NCBI GenBank assembly: GCA_963710645.1
Contig: CAVQBD010000009.1
Coordinates: forward strand, 1,674,001 to 1,738,000
Reading direction: 5' to 3'
DNA: 64,000 bases
Origin: FEB-10 sp963710645
GTDB taxonomy: Bacteria; Acidobacteriota; Thermoanaerobaculia; Thermoanaerobaculales; Sulfomarinibacteraceae
The position numbers and the translations under genes are program-made. Below the pieces are notes generated by a model. The model was not told the origin of the DNA. It saw only the letters and a list, made by a program, of their open reading frames with translations, and did not search any database. Of this stretch, positions 14,921 through 22,601 are shown one piece after another. How positions within the stretch are numbered: position 1 is the first letter of the stretch; each line of letters begins with the position of its first letter.

Positions 14921-17251
14921 ATGATCACGAGTCGCAACCCAATGTTCGCCACCGCCCTGGCCCTAGGCCTGGCCGTGGCAGCTCTTGTCACACCGCAGGC
15001 CGGAGCCGACGTGCTCGCCAGCGGCAACCTCCCCGGCACCTTCGGACTCAGATTCGGGCCGGACGGCCTGCTTTATGTCTGTACCAACGCCGGGCTCGCG
15101 GTCTTCGATCTCGCTCAGGGTCAGATGGTGGACCTCATCGGGCCCGAGCGCGGGGTCATCGGCCCGGAGGACGTCATTTTTGGGCCCGATGGTGCCATGT
15201 ACTGGTCGTCCATGTTCACCGGATATGTGGGGCGGATGATCCCGGACGGCACCGTCACCACCCAGATGGTCGCGCCCATGGTCAACTCTCTGGTCCTCTC
15301 GGAGGATGGCCGGCTCTTCGTCACCGAGCCCTGGATCACCGATTCGTTGTGGGAGCTCGATCCGGCATTCGTCGATCCACCGCAACAGATCGGTGCCGGG
15401 TTCGGCGGTCTCAAGAACCCGGAGTTCGGTGCTGACGGACTGCTCTACGGCGCTCTGATGTGGGGCGGGCAGGTGGTGAAAATGGACGTGGATGACCCGG
15501 CGAACACCACTGAGACCATCACGGATGACATACCGGGACCCTTCACCGCACGCTTTGGTCCCGATGGCATGCTCTACGTCGTTGACCGCACCAACTTCAC
15601 GGTGGAGCGAACGGATCCAACCACCGGCAGCCACTCCACCTATCTCGAGCTGCCCTTCGGTCCCGACAACATCACCTTCGCCCCCACCGGCATGATGTTC
15701 GTCACCTCCTACACCGACGGGGTGCTGGCGATGGCGCTGCCCGATGGTTCGGTCCAGGAGATCGTGCCCGGTGGTTTGATCCTTCCCTCCGGCATTGCGG
15801 TCCAGGAGCGCACTGACGGCGAGTCGGTCTTTGTCGGCAATCTCTTCTCCCTGCGCGAGTACGACGGTGCCACCGGCGCCGTCCGCAGCGTGGAACGCTA
15901 CCGGTTCCCGGCCGTCGAGTTCGGCGGCGCGATGTCCGTGGGCGGCGCGGGTGACAACCTCGTGCTATCCAATTTCTTCCCGCCCGGCGGTGGGCGGGTT
16001 CAGGTTTGGGATCCCGCAGCCGGTGAGCTGGTGGAGGAGGTCACCGGCATTGCGGTGCCCATGAACGCGATCGGGTTCGGGGACGATCTCATCGTGGTAG
16101 ACATGGGCATGGGGGAGGGCCAGGCACAGGTCCTTCGCGTGGGCTCGGGCGGCAGCACCGTGCTCGCCGATGCGAGCGATCAAATCTATGTTCCCCTCGG
16201 CCTGGCAGCCACCGCCGACGATCTCTGGGTGGGCGACTGGATGACGGGAATGATCTGGCAACTCATCGCCGATGGCCAGGAGTTGGCCCAACCGATGCCA
16301 GTGGCACAGGGGCTGTCGGGCCCCGAAGGCATGGCTGTCGACCACGATGGATCGTTGCTGGTGGTGGAGGGCACCGCCGGCCGAGTGTCCCGGGTACGGT
16401 TGACCACCGGCGCGATCACACCGGTGGCAAGCAACCTTCAGCTGTCGGGACCCGGGGCGGGCATGCTGCCGCCCTTCGGACTCATCAACGGCATCGACGT
16501 GGGGCCGTCGGGGGCGATCTACGTGCCCGGAGACCTTGGCATCCTGGTCTACCGGCTGGTGCCGCGTACCCTTTATCTGCCAGGTGCTGCCAACACGCCA
16601 GGCTTCAACGGCAGCCGGTGGACCACCGACCTCGAGCTGCACAACCGTGGTCAAGACGCCGCCACCTACACCGTCGAATTGCTGGTGAGTGGCCAGGCAA
16701 ACACCTCGCCCACAACCGTCGGGTTCGAGCTGGCGCCGGACATGAGCGTGCGGTATCGGGACGTGGTCGGCCAGCTCTTCGACACCGACGGAACGGGTGC
16801 GCTGCGGGTGACCGCCGTTGGTGGTGATGTGATGGCCTCAGCACACACCCGCACCGAAGGCGGTGGTGGCTTCTATGGTCAATACATCGAGGGCATGGAG
16901 GAGGCCGACGCGGCAGTCGACGGCTCCGAACAGCGGATCATCCAGCTCGAAAATTCCTCGGCGGCCCGCACAAACATCGGTGTGGTGAGCGCGTGTGCCA
17001 TACCGATGACGGTGGATCTCGGACTCTTCGAGGCGGACGGTACCCCCGCGGGTCAGATGCAGCTCGAACTCGAGCCATTCGGCACGGCCCAGACCAACGA
17101 TCTCTTCAACAGCCTGAACGGTATGACTGTGGAGACTGGTAGCGACATGTATGCCGTCATCACCTCGGCGACTCCGGGTGCGGCCTGCTTCGCCTACGCG
17201 TCAGTGGTGGACAACAGCACCAACGACCCCATTTTCGTTCCGGGAAGGTAG
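14921..17251 (+). CDS. Secreted NHL/SMP-30-like beta-propeller with C-terminal beta-sandwich module
   Basis: A 776-residue exported protein. Signal peptide about 1-29 with an A-x-A site (PQAGADV). A propeller-like region (about 33-545) has repeated blades of the form FGPDGLLYV, FGPDGAMYW and FAPTGMMFVT. The last about 210 residues form a module found in many acidobacterial secreted proteins: YLPGAANTPGFNGSRWTTDL, GTGALRVTAVGGDVMASAHT, and a tail FAYASVVDNSTNDPIFVPGR. RBS AAGGAGG precedes the ATG. Probably a surface or extracellular recognition protein; no enzyme motif seen. Confidence 0.85.
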   Translation: MITSRNPMFATALALGLAVAALVTPQAGADVLASGNLPGTFGLRFGPDGLLYVCTNAGLAVFDLAQGQMVDLIGPERGVIGPEDVIFGPDGAMYWSSMFTGYVGRMIPDGTVTTQMVAPMVNSLVLSEDGRLFVTEPWITDSLWELDPAFVDPPQQIGAGFGGLKNPEFGADGLLYGALMWGGQVVKMDVDDPANTTETITDDIPGPFTARFGPDGMLYVVDRTNFTVERTDPTTGSHSTYLELPFGPDNITFAPTGMMFVTSYTDGVLAMALPDGSVQEIVPGGLILPSGIAVQERTDGESVFVGNLFSLREYDGATGAVRSVERYRFPAVEFGGAMSVGGAGDNLVLSNFFPPGGGRVQVWDPAAGELVEEVTGIAVPMNAIGFGDDLIVVDMGMGEGQAQVLRVGSGGSTVLADASDQIYVPLGLAATADDLWVGDWMTGMIWQLIADGQELAQPMPVAQGLSGPEGMAVDHDGSLLVVEGTAGRVSRVRLTTGAITPVASNLQLSGPGAGMLPPFGLINGIDVGPSGAIYVPGDLGILVYRLVPRTLYLPGAANTPGFNGSRWTTDLELHNRGQDAATYTVELLVSGQANTSPTTVGFELAPDMSVRYRDVVGQLFDTDGTGALRVTAVGGDVMASAHTRTEGGGGFYGQYIEGMEEADAAVDGSEQRIIQLENSSAARTNIGVVSACAIPMTVDLGLFEADGTPAGQMQLELEPFGTAQTNDLFNSLNGMTVETGSDMYAVITSATPGAACFAYASVVDNSTNDPIFVPGR

Positions 17252-17262
17252 GCACCGGAACC

Positions 17263-17290
17263 GGGCCCGGGCCCAGCGCCCGGGCCCTTC
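17263..17290 (+). terminator. Strong GC hairpin after the propeller gene
   Basis: Perfect 10-bp stem GGGCCCGGGC (17263-17272) / GCCCGGGCCC (17278-17287) with a 5-nt loop, 12 bp after the stop codon. It has only a short TT tail, so termination efficiency is uncertain. Confidence 0.6.
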
Positions 17291-17388
17291 CTCGAGGGGG
17301 GCTCATGGCGCCGTTCAGGCGGAGGAGACACCGCGCGATGGTCCCGCATGGAGTGGTTGTGCCCTTCCCCAACACCGGGGGTCGGGGA

Positions 17389-17394
17389 TACAAT
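17389..17394 (+). promoter_or_regulatory. -10 element TACAAT for an apparently leaderless transcript
   Basis: TACAAT ends 9 nt before the ATG at 17404, so transcription would begin within about 3 nt of the start codon. No Shine-Dalgarno is present upstream of that ATG. The same hexamer and the same 9-nt spacing recur at 22587. Confidence 0.5.
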
Positions 17395-17403
17395 GAACAA
17401 CAC

Positions 17404-19494
17404 ATGCGTCCCGCTCCAGTGCCGTCTCTCAGAACGAGCGGTCCCTTCCTGCTCGGCGAGTGGACGGTGCGTCCCGAAAGAAATCTGCTCGAGACCTCAG
17501 GCGACAGCCATCATCTTGAACCGAAGGTAATGGATACGCTGCTTCTCCTCGCGGATCGGGGCGGGGAGGTCGTGACCAAGGACGATCTCATCGATGGAGT
17601 ATGGGAAGGCCGGATCATCTCCGAAGGAACCATCACCAACACCATCGCCGAACTTCGTGGCGCCCTCCGTGACGATGCCAGAAATCCCAGCTTCATCGAG
17701 ACCATTCCCAAACGCGGCTACCGACTGGTCTGTCCGGTGGAGGAACTGCCCGCTGGCGAAATTTCGAGCGCCGAGGAAACCGGAGGCTCACGCCGGCGGT
17801 GGATCGCGGTGGCCGTCGTCGCCATGGTCGCGTGTGCTGCGGCGGTCGCTTTCGTCATGAGGTCGCAACCGAAACCGCTCGAGCCCCAGCTGGTGCTGGT
17901 ACCGCCATTCGTCAACCGCACCGGCGACGAGACCTTGGCCCCCCTGACGACACTCGCGAGAGACCGCATTGTCAGTTTGCTCTCCGGATCCGGGGTCGCG
18001 AGGCCCGTGACGGTCGGTGTTGACTCGGGGTCCGCCGATCTCGATGTGCTGTGCGATCTGGCGCGTTCGGAGGGGGCGGGCCTCGCCCTCACCGGAGCGC
18101 TCTACCTGCACGAGGGCGAGCTCGAGGTACAGACCCAGCTGGTGGATGTGGCCGAGGGTGCGCTGCTCTACGCGGTGCCCGCCGTCAAAGGCCCACGGGA
18201 GCATGCGGCCGACTCGCTGGAGGAGGCTGTGCAACGGATCCTCGGGGCGGTCGCCACCCACCTCTCCACCCACGCTCATTCCAGTCTGCAGGCGCGACCG
18301 CCGACCTTCGAGGCCTATCGTGAGTTCATGGCGGGTTCGGAGCTCTTCGGCCGAGACATGGCGGGCGCCATTCGCCACCTGAAAAAGGCGACCGAAATCG
18401 ACCCCGACTTCACATCGGCACAGTTGAGGCTCGCCGTAGCGCTCCATGCCGTCCGTCGAGCCGAAGAGGGCCAAGCCATCCTCGATGGTCTGGAGAGTCG
18501 GCGTGGAGAGCTGACAAACTTCGAGAGGCTGTGGCTGGACGTTTTTGTGGCCGGCTTTGACGGCCGATGGGCCGACTCTCTGGCTGCGCTCAACGGAGTC
18601 ATGAAACTGGCACCGTCCGACTGGACGGTGATACACCTCATCTCGATCCGAGAACTCAACCTCAACCGGCCGCGCCGGGCCGCCGCAGCCATCGAACAAC
18701 TCCATGAGATGGATCTTCCCGACTTCATTACTCGCCACCCCCTCTTCAAAAGCACATTCCGGCGCCTCGCTCAAGCCCGGCACATGGTGGACAACCACGA
18801 GGCTGAACTCGCGGCGGCCCGCGCCGGTCGCGCGCGGTTCCCAACCGATCACGATCTCATGGTGGCCGAGGCCAAGGCCCTTGCTGCACTGGGTGATGTG
18901 GAAGGCCTCGAGACCCTTGTCTCAGACGCCAGATCCGTGCCGATGCCGCTGACCGCCACCAACCTGTTGGTTGAGGCGGCGGCCACGGCCCGCGCCCACG
19001 GCCGGCCCGAGCTGGCCCGTGAACTCGCCGAGAGCGCGGTGGAAGATCTCGACTGGAAAGATGGTCCCTCGGCGAATCCTGCGGAGAATTTTTTGCTCGC
19101 CGAGTCGCTTGTCTTGCTAAGCAGGCTCGACCGGGCACAGGTGGTCTTCGAGGTCGTTGTCCCGCAACTCTCCGAGCGGCGAGGCCACCTTCCGGTGGCC
19201 GCCCGGGGTTGGCTGGGCTCGGTGGCTGCGCGGCGCGGCGATCTGGAGACAGCACGATTGATGGAACGTGAGTTGGCTGCCATCAACGACCAATATCTCT
19301 ATGGGAGCCCACTCTACTATCGCGCCGCCATCGCGGCCTGGCTCGGCCATCGCGAGGAGGCCGTCGGTCTCATGCGCCAAGCTCGGGCCGAAGGGTGGTC
19401 GGCGTTTGTCGTGTTCCACGACGAGGAACGGGTCCTATACGAGCCCCTCGAGGGCATGGCCGAGTACGAAGAGATGCTGCACCCCACCGAGTGA
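17404..19494 (+). CDS. CadC-like regulator: winged helix, TM helix, periplasmic TPRs
   Basis: A 696-residue protein. N-terminal OmpR/CadC-type winged-helix DNA-binding domain (about 13-110) with VMDTLLLLADRGGEVVTKDD, LIDGVWEGRIISEGTITNTI and ETIPKRGYRLV. A single transmembrane helix (about 131-150) follows basic residues SRRRW. The large outside domain has an adenylate-cyclase/TolB-like segment and then TPR repeats (for example AGAIRHLKKATEIDPDFTSAQLRLA). A one-component membrane regulator: external or periplasmic input, cytoplasmic DNA binding. Very common in Acidobacteriota. Lacks an RBS and is probably leaderless. Its target is unknown; the preceding secreted gene is a candidate. Confidence 0.88.
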   Translation: MRPAPVPSLRTSGPFLLGEWTVRPERNLLETSGDSHHLEPKVMDTLLLLADRGGEVVTKDDLIDGVWEGRIISEGTITNTIAELRGALRDDARNPSFIETIPKRGYRLVCPVEELPAGEISSAEETGGSRRRWIAVAVVAMVACAAAVAFVMRSQPKPLEPQLVLVPPFVNRTGDETLAPLTTLARDRIVSLLSGSGVARPVTVGVDSGSADLDVLCDLARSEGAGLALTGALYLHEGELEVQTQLVDVAEGALLYAVPAVKGPREHAADSLEEAVQRILGAVATHLSTHAHSSLQARPPTFEAYREFMAGSELFGRDMAGAIRHLKKATEIDPDFTSAQLRLAVALHAVRRAEEGQAILDGLESRRGELTNFERLWLDVFVAGFDGRWADSLAALNGVMKLAPSDWTVIHLISIRELNLNRPRRAAAAIEQLHEMDLPDFITRHPLFKSTFRRLAQARHMVDNHEAELAAARAGRARFPTDHDLMVAEAKALAALGDVEGLETLVSDARSVPMPLTATNLLVEAAATARAHGRPELARELAESAVEDLDWKDGPSANPAENFLLAESLVLLSRLDRAQVVFEVVVPQLSERRGHLPVAARGWLGSVAARRGDLETARLMERELAAINDQYLYGSPLYYRAAIAAWLGHREEAVGLMRQARAEGWSAFVVFHDEERVLYEPLEGMAEYEEMLHPTE

Positions 19495-19518
19495 TCAAAA
19501 CCTCTGCCCGGATCGAAT

Positions 19519-19731
19519 GTGCCTTCCCAGAATTTTCCTGTCCCGAGGCGTTTTGGTCTTGAGTTGTGCTCGACAACGTGGTGGAAATGCGCATCCTCAG
19601 CTCAGCCCGCTTGGCGCGGCGATGACATCGCCGGCGTCCTCGGGGTCGACAACATCTCCTTCGATGCCGTGGTCTTTGTGAATGGCTTCGAGTCCGGAGA
19701 TTCGACGGGCTGGTCGTCGACCTCGCCGTAA
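19519..19731 (+). pseudogene. Orphan C-terminal tail of a secreted protein (GFESGD motif)
   Basis: A short open frame whose last about 25 residues read like the end of a larger exported protein: ISFDAVVFVNGFESGDSTGW followed by SSTSP and stop. The upstream part has no recognisable sequence, no signal peptide and only a GTG start. The GFESGDxxxW motif is shared with the proteins at 9935 and 56391. I read it as the remnant of a decayed gene; a genuine small protein is less likely. Confidence 0.45.
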
Positions 19732-19742
19732 TCCCGATCGGG

Positions 19743-20327
19743 CTAGGCTCCGGTGAGGTTCGCGCTGACGAAATCCCAATTGACCAACTGCCAGAAGGCA
19801 TCGATGTAGGACGGTCTCGCGTTCCGGTAGTCGATATAGTAGGCGTGCTCCCACACGTCGCAGGTGAGCAGCGGTGTCACGCCGTCACACAGCGGGTTAC
19901 CGGCGTTGGCGGTGGACGCAACCGACAGATCGCCCGCCGCGGTGCGGACCAGCCACGCCCACCCTGAACCGAAGTGGGTGGCCGCCGCCTTGGTGAACAA
20001 CTCATGAAAGTTGTCGAAGCTACCGAACGCAGTCGCGATGGCCGAGGCGACCTCACCGTCCGGTTGGCCGCCGCCGTTGGGGCTCAGACATTTCCAGTAG
20101 AAGCTGTGGTTCCAAACCTGGGCGGCATTGTTGAAGATGCCGCCGTCCGCGGAGGTAATGATCTCCTCCAGGCTCTTTGACTCCCATTGGGTCCCGGCGG
20201 TGAGGTTGTTGAGGTTGGTGACGTAGGCCTGGTGGTGTTTGCCGTAGTGATAGTCGATGGTCTCTGATGACACGTGGGGCGCCAGCGCGTCCTTTGGATA
20301 GGGCAGGGGGGGCAGCTCGAATGCCAT
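19743..20327 (-). CDS. sodB: Iron superoxide dismutase
   Basis: A 194-residue Fe/Mn-SOD family protein. Metal ligands are visible: His in YHYGKHHQAYV, His in NHSFYW, and Asp/His in DVWEHAYYIDY. The active-site stretch FNNAAQVWNHSFYW, with Gln following NNAA, is typical of iron-type enzymes. Dismutates superoxide in the cytoplasm. The start is the second ATG (20327). The upstream ATG at 20339 contains the Shine-Dalgarno GGAGG of the real start, which decides the choice. Transcribed alone. Confidence 0.95.
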   Translation of the reverse strand: MAFELPPLPYPKDALAPHVSSETIDYHYGKHHQAYVTNLNNLTAGTQWESKSLEEIITSADGGIFNNAAQVWNHSFYWKCLSPNGGGQPDGEVASAIATAFGSFDNFHELFTKAAATHFGSGWAWLVRTAAGDLSVASTANAGNPLCDGVTPLLTCDVWEHAYYIDYRNARPSYIDAFWQLVNWDFVSANLTGA

Positions 20328-20770
20328 GGGGTCCTCCATGCGTTGAGATGGACGGCATTGTACCGAAGCGCGCGACTAACCTGTGGAATAGGAACCATTT
20401 CCACCCACTCCTCCAGATGCAAGATGCAAGTTTCAAGATCCCCCGCCAAACCTGGGAGAGCGGTGGAATAATCTGCGGGCCGGGGGTTGACCCCCCCGGC
20501 ACACCACGGCGCCAATCCCGGGAGATCAACCCCCGGGCCGCAACCGAGGTTGTAGCGCAGCCGTCTCGGCTGCAATCTTGGAGGTGGGTGCCTGAGCTTC
20601 CGGTGGACTCATCGGGATCATTGTGGGAGAATTCACGAGGCGAGCCCAAGAACTCAAGAATATCTGGGAAAAGGGATTCAAACAGCGGCGTTCAGGGGCC
20701 GGCTGAACTGGCGTTCCGTCGCCCCATGGGGACTAAAACAGAAGATCGAAGGAAACTGAGGGGGGAAAGC
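20328..20770. other. Non-coding gap with REP-like structure
   Basis: About 440 bp without a supportable gene. It holds short direct repeats near 20416 (AGATGCAAGATGCAAG), the two stem-loops listed separately at 20474-20573, and the RBS of the next gene. No tRNA or ncRNA family was recognised. Confidence 0.6.
20474..20573. repeat. Large imperfect hairpin plus adjacent small hairpin (REP-like)
   Basis: Arms TGCGGGCCGGGGGTTGA (20474-20490) and TCAACCCCCGGGCCGCA (20526-20542) are inverted repeats of 17 bp with one mismatch and a 35-nt loop. It is followed by a perfect 7-bp hairpin GCAGCCG-TCT-CGGCTGC (20557-20573). The layout resembles REP/MITE-type intergenic elements. Copy number in the genome cannot be judged here. 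Confidence 0.6.
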
Positions 20771-21379
20771 ATGAGAAGAGCAACAGTGATGATTGTCTGC
20801 CTGGCTGTCGTCGGATTCATTGGGGCGGCAACCGCCAGCGCGCAGGATTTTCAACACCCAGCCAGCGGGACGACTGCCTTCTCCGTCACTGGAACCCACA
20901 GCTACTACGACTCCGGCGGTCCGGACTGTGACGGCACGGGCGAGGAGTACGCGAACAGTGAAACCGGCATCGCTGTGTTCTGTCCCGCCACCGCTGGCTG
21001 GATCGTCACGGTTGAGTTTCTCGAGGTGGACACGGAGACGAGCAGCACCCCAACGACCGAGTGCTGGGATCGCGTCAACGTGTACGATGGCGCCGACTCC
21101 GGGGCAACTCTGCTCTTCAGCGGCTGCGGCGAAGAGGGTTTCCCGGCGTGCTCGGTGAATCCCGGTGACGGAGGCGACTGCGGCGGGGTGGAGCTCAACT
21201 ACTGCGACCACCACGGGAGCAACGCCGGAACTCCGGCCTTCAACACCTTCACCTCCACCGATCCGTCGGGATGCCTGACCGTCGAGTTTCTCAGTGACTC
21301 TTCGGTCCAGGAAGGTGGTTGGCTGGCCACGGTTTCAACCCAGGTGCCCGTTGACCTGATGCAGATCACGGTGGAGTAG
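20771..21379 (+). CDS. Small secreted protein, CUB-like, with VPVDL...E tail
   Basis: A 202-residue exported protein: signal peptide about 1-24 (ATASAQD), then a Cys-rich, Gly/Ser/Thr-rich beta domain. Segments VTVEFLEVDTETSS, RVNVYDGADSGATLLFSGCG and CLTVEFLSDSS resemble a CUB domain, where an x-V-Y-D-G motif is typical. The protein ends VPVDLMQITVE, a tail shared with the genes at 24721 and 30706. RBS-like GGGGGGAAAG precedes the ATG. Probably surface-associated; partner unknown. Confidence 0.8.
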   Translation: MRRATVMIVCLAVVGFIGAATASAQDFQHPASGTTAFSVTGTHSYYDSGGPDCDGTGEEYANSETGIAVFCPATAGWIVTVEFLEVDTETSSTPTTECWDRVNVYDGADSGATLLFSGCGEEGFPACSVNPGDGGDCGGVELNYCDHHGSNAGTPAFNTFTSTDPSGCLTVEFLSDSSVQEGGWLATVSTQVPVDLMQITVE

Positions 21380-21506
21380 ACGAAACACGACGGCCGGCGT
21401 TCCCCTGGCGCAACAGCACGGGTGATCTCGATGGGGCTGTGGTGGTGCAGCCGTCCCGCTTCGGTTACCGGCACGGCCTCGTGCGTTGTCCGGCTGCTCG
21501 GGCGGT

Positions 21507-22292
21507 CTACTCCGCGGCCGGCGGTTTGTACGACAACTCCGGTCGGTATTGGCCGCGCATGAACTCGACCTTGCGGGCGTGTTGCAACATCTCGTTCCAC
21601 AGGGTGGCGCTCTCGTCTCCTTCCTTCTTCATGATCTCCTCTGACATCGTGGCGAAAGCGGCCTCGCTGGCACCCATCTCCGCCCACACATAGACCGGCA
21701 TTTCGGTGCCCACATCGCCGACATAGGTTTGCCAGGCCCGTCTGACGTTCTGTTTCTCAGACAGGGCGATGAAGGCCTTGAAGGCGTCCTCGATCTGTTT
21801 CTCGTGGCCCGGCTTACCATAGAACCATCCCCAGAAGCGGAAGGTGGATTTGGCAGGATCGTCCTCGAGGTCTTCGGGCACGTAGGACAGATCCGACCGG
21901 TGCCACCACAGCGAGTCGAGACCGTATTGGTCGACCCCCTCGCCCCTCGCCATGAACTCGGCCATCTTCTCCTCCCCCATCTTGGCCATGGTGTCCTTCC
22001 AGGCAGCGTTGAATTCTGCGAGACCGGCATAGCCCTCGAGGGGAGTCACAAAGAAGAAACCGCCCTCTTCGAGGGAGAAGGTGGAGAACGGGAACGGATG
22101 TTTGTGTTGCGCCGCGATGGGCACGAAGTCCTTGATCATGGCTTCCTGGTCGGCGGTCCGATCAAGGTTAATGTGAGCCTCGTGCACGAGGATGAGTTGA
22201 TGGTCCGGAGCCTCATCCTCGGCGAAGGAGGGAATCACCGCCACCATCAAAATGGCCAGGGCAACGAGCACCGGACGGACAGGACTTCTCAT
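21507..22292 (-). CDS. Exported protein of unknown function
   Basis: A 261-residue protein with a signal peptide (about 1-25, cleavage near SFAEDE). The mature part is mixed alpha/beta and acidic, with Trp/Tyr-rich stretches (FRFWGWFYGKPGHEKQIEDA) and two regions resembling dimeric alpha/beta-barrel (ABM-like) repeats. I cannot name a family. The start at 22292 was chosen over the longer form because AAAGGAAGTG lies in front of it. Single gene, convergent with the small secreted protein. Confidence 0.75.
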   Translation of the reverse strand: MRSPVRPVLVALAILMVAVIPSFAEDEAPDHQLILVHEAHINLDRTADQEAMIKDFVPIAAQHKHPFPFSTFSLEEGGFFFVTPLEGYAGLAEFNAAWKDTMAKMGEEKMAEFMARGEGVDQYGLDSLWWHRSDLSYVPEDLEDDPAKSTFRFWGWFYGKPGHEKQIEDAFKAFIALSEKQNVRRAWQTYVGDVGTEMPVYVWAEMGASEAAFATMSEEIMKKEGDESATLWNEMLQHARKVEFMRGQYRPELSYKPPAAE

Positions 22293-22601
22293 GGCTGCAC
22301 TTCCTTTCGAATCCACGGGATCATTGACTCGACCCCGAGTTTAAGATTCCCCGGTGTCACGCCGGGGCCCTCAGCGGGTCAATGGCGAATTGATTTCGAG
22401 TCTCTTGTGAATCAGTGTGGGTCCGGCGGTGAAGAATGTCAACCGGAGCCAAGACCCGACCACTTCCATGACCTCGGTTTTCGGGAGACCTTCGTCGTCG
22501 TGTCAGGATCCGAGCCGATGAACGGCCGCTGTGATGGGGTCGGCCCGAGGCGCCCCACCACCACGAGGATGGATCATCGTTGTGGGTACAATGAGTCCAC
22601 C
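22293..22601. other. Intergenic region between divergent genes
   Basis: About 310 bp with no supportable gene. It contains a GC hairpin CCCCGG-7-CCGGGG (22349-22367) and the TACAAT element at 22587 that probably drives the sulfatase-fold gene. Confidence 0.6.
22587..22592 (+). promoter_or_regulatory. -10 element TACAAT in front of the first sulfatase-fold gene
   Basis: TACAAT ends 9 nt before the ATG at 22602, the same hexamer and distance as at 17389. This supports a leaderless or nearly leaderless start at 22602. Confidence 0.45.
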
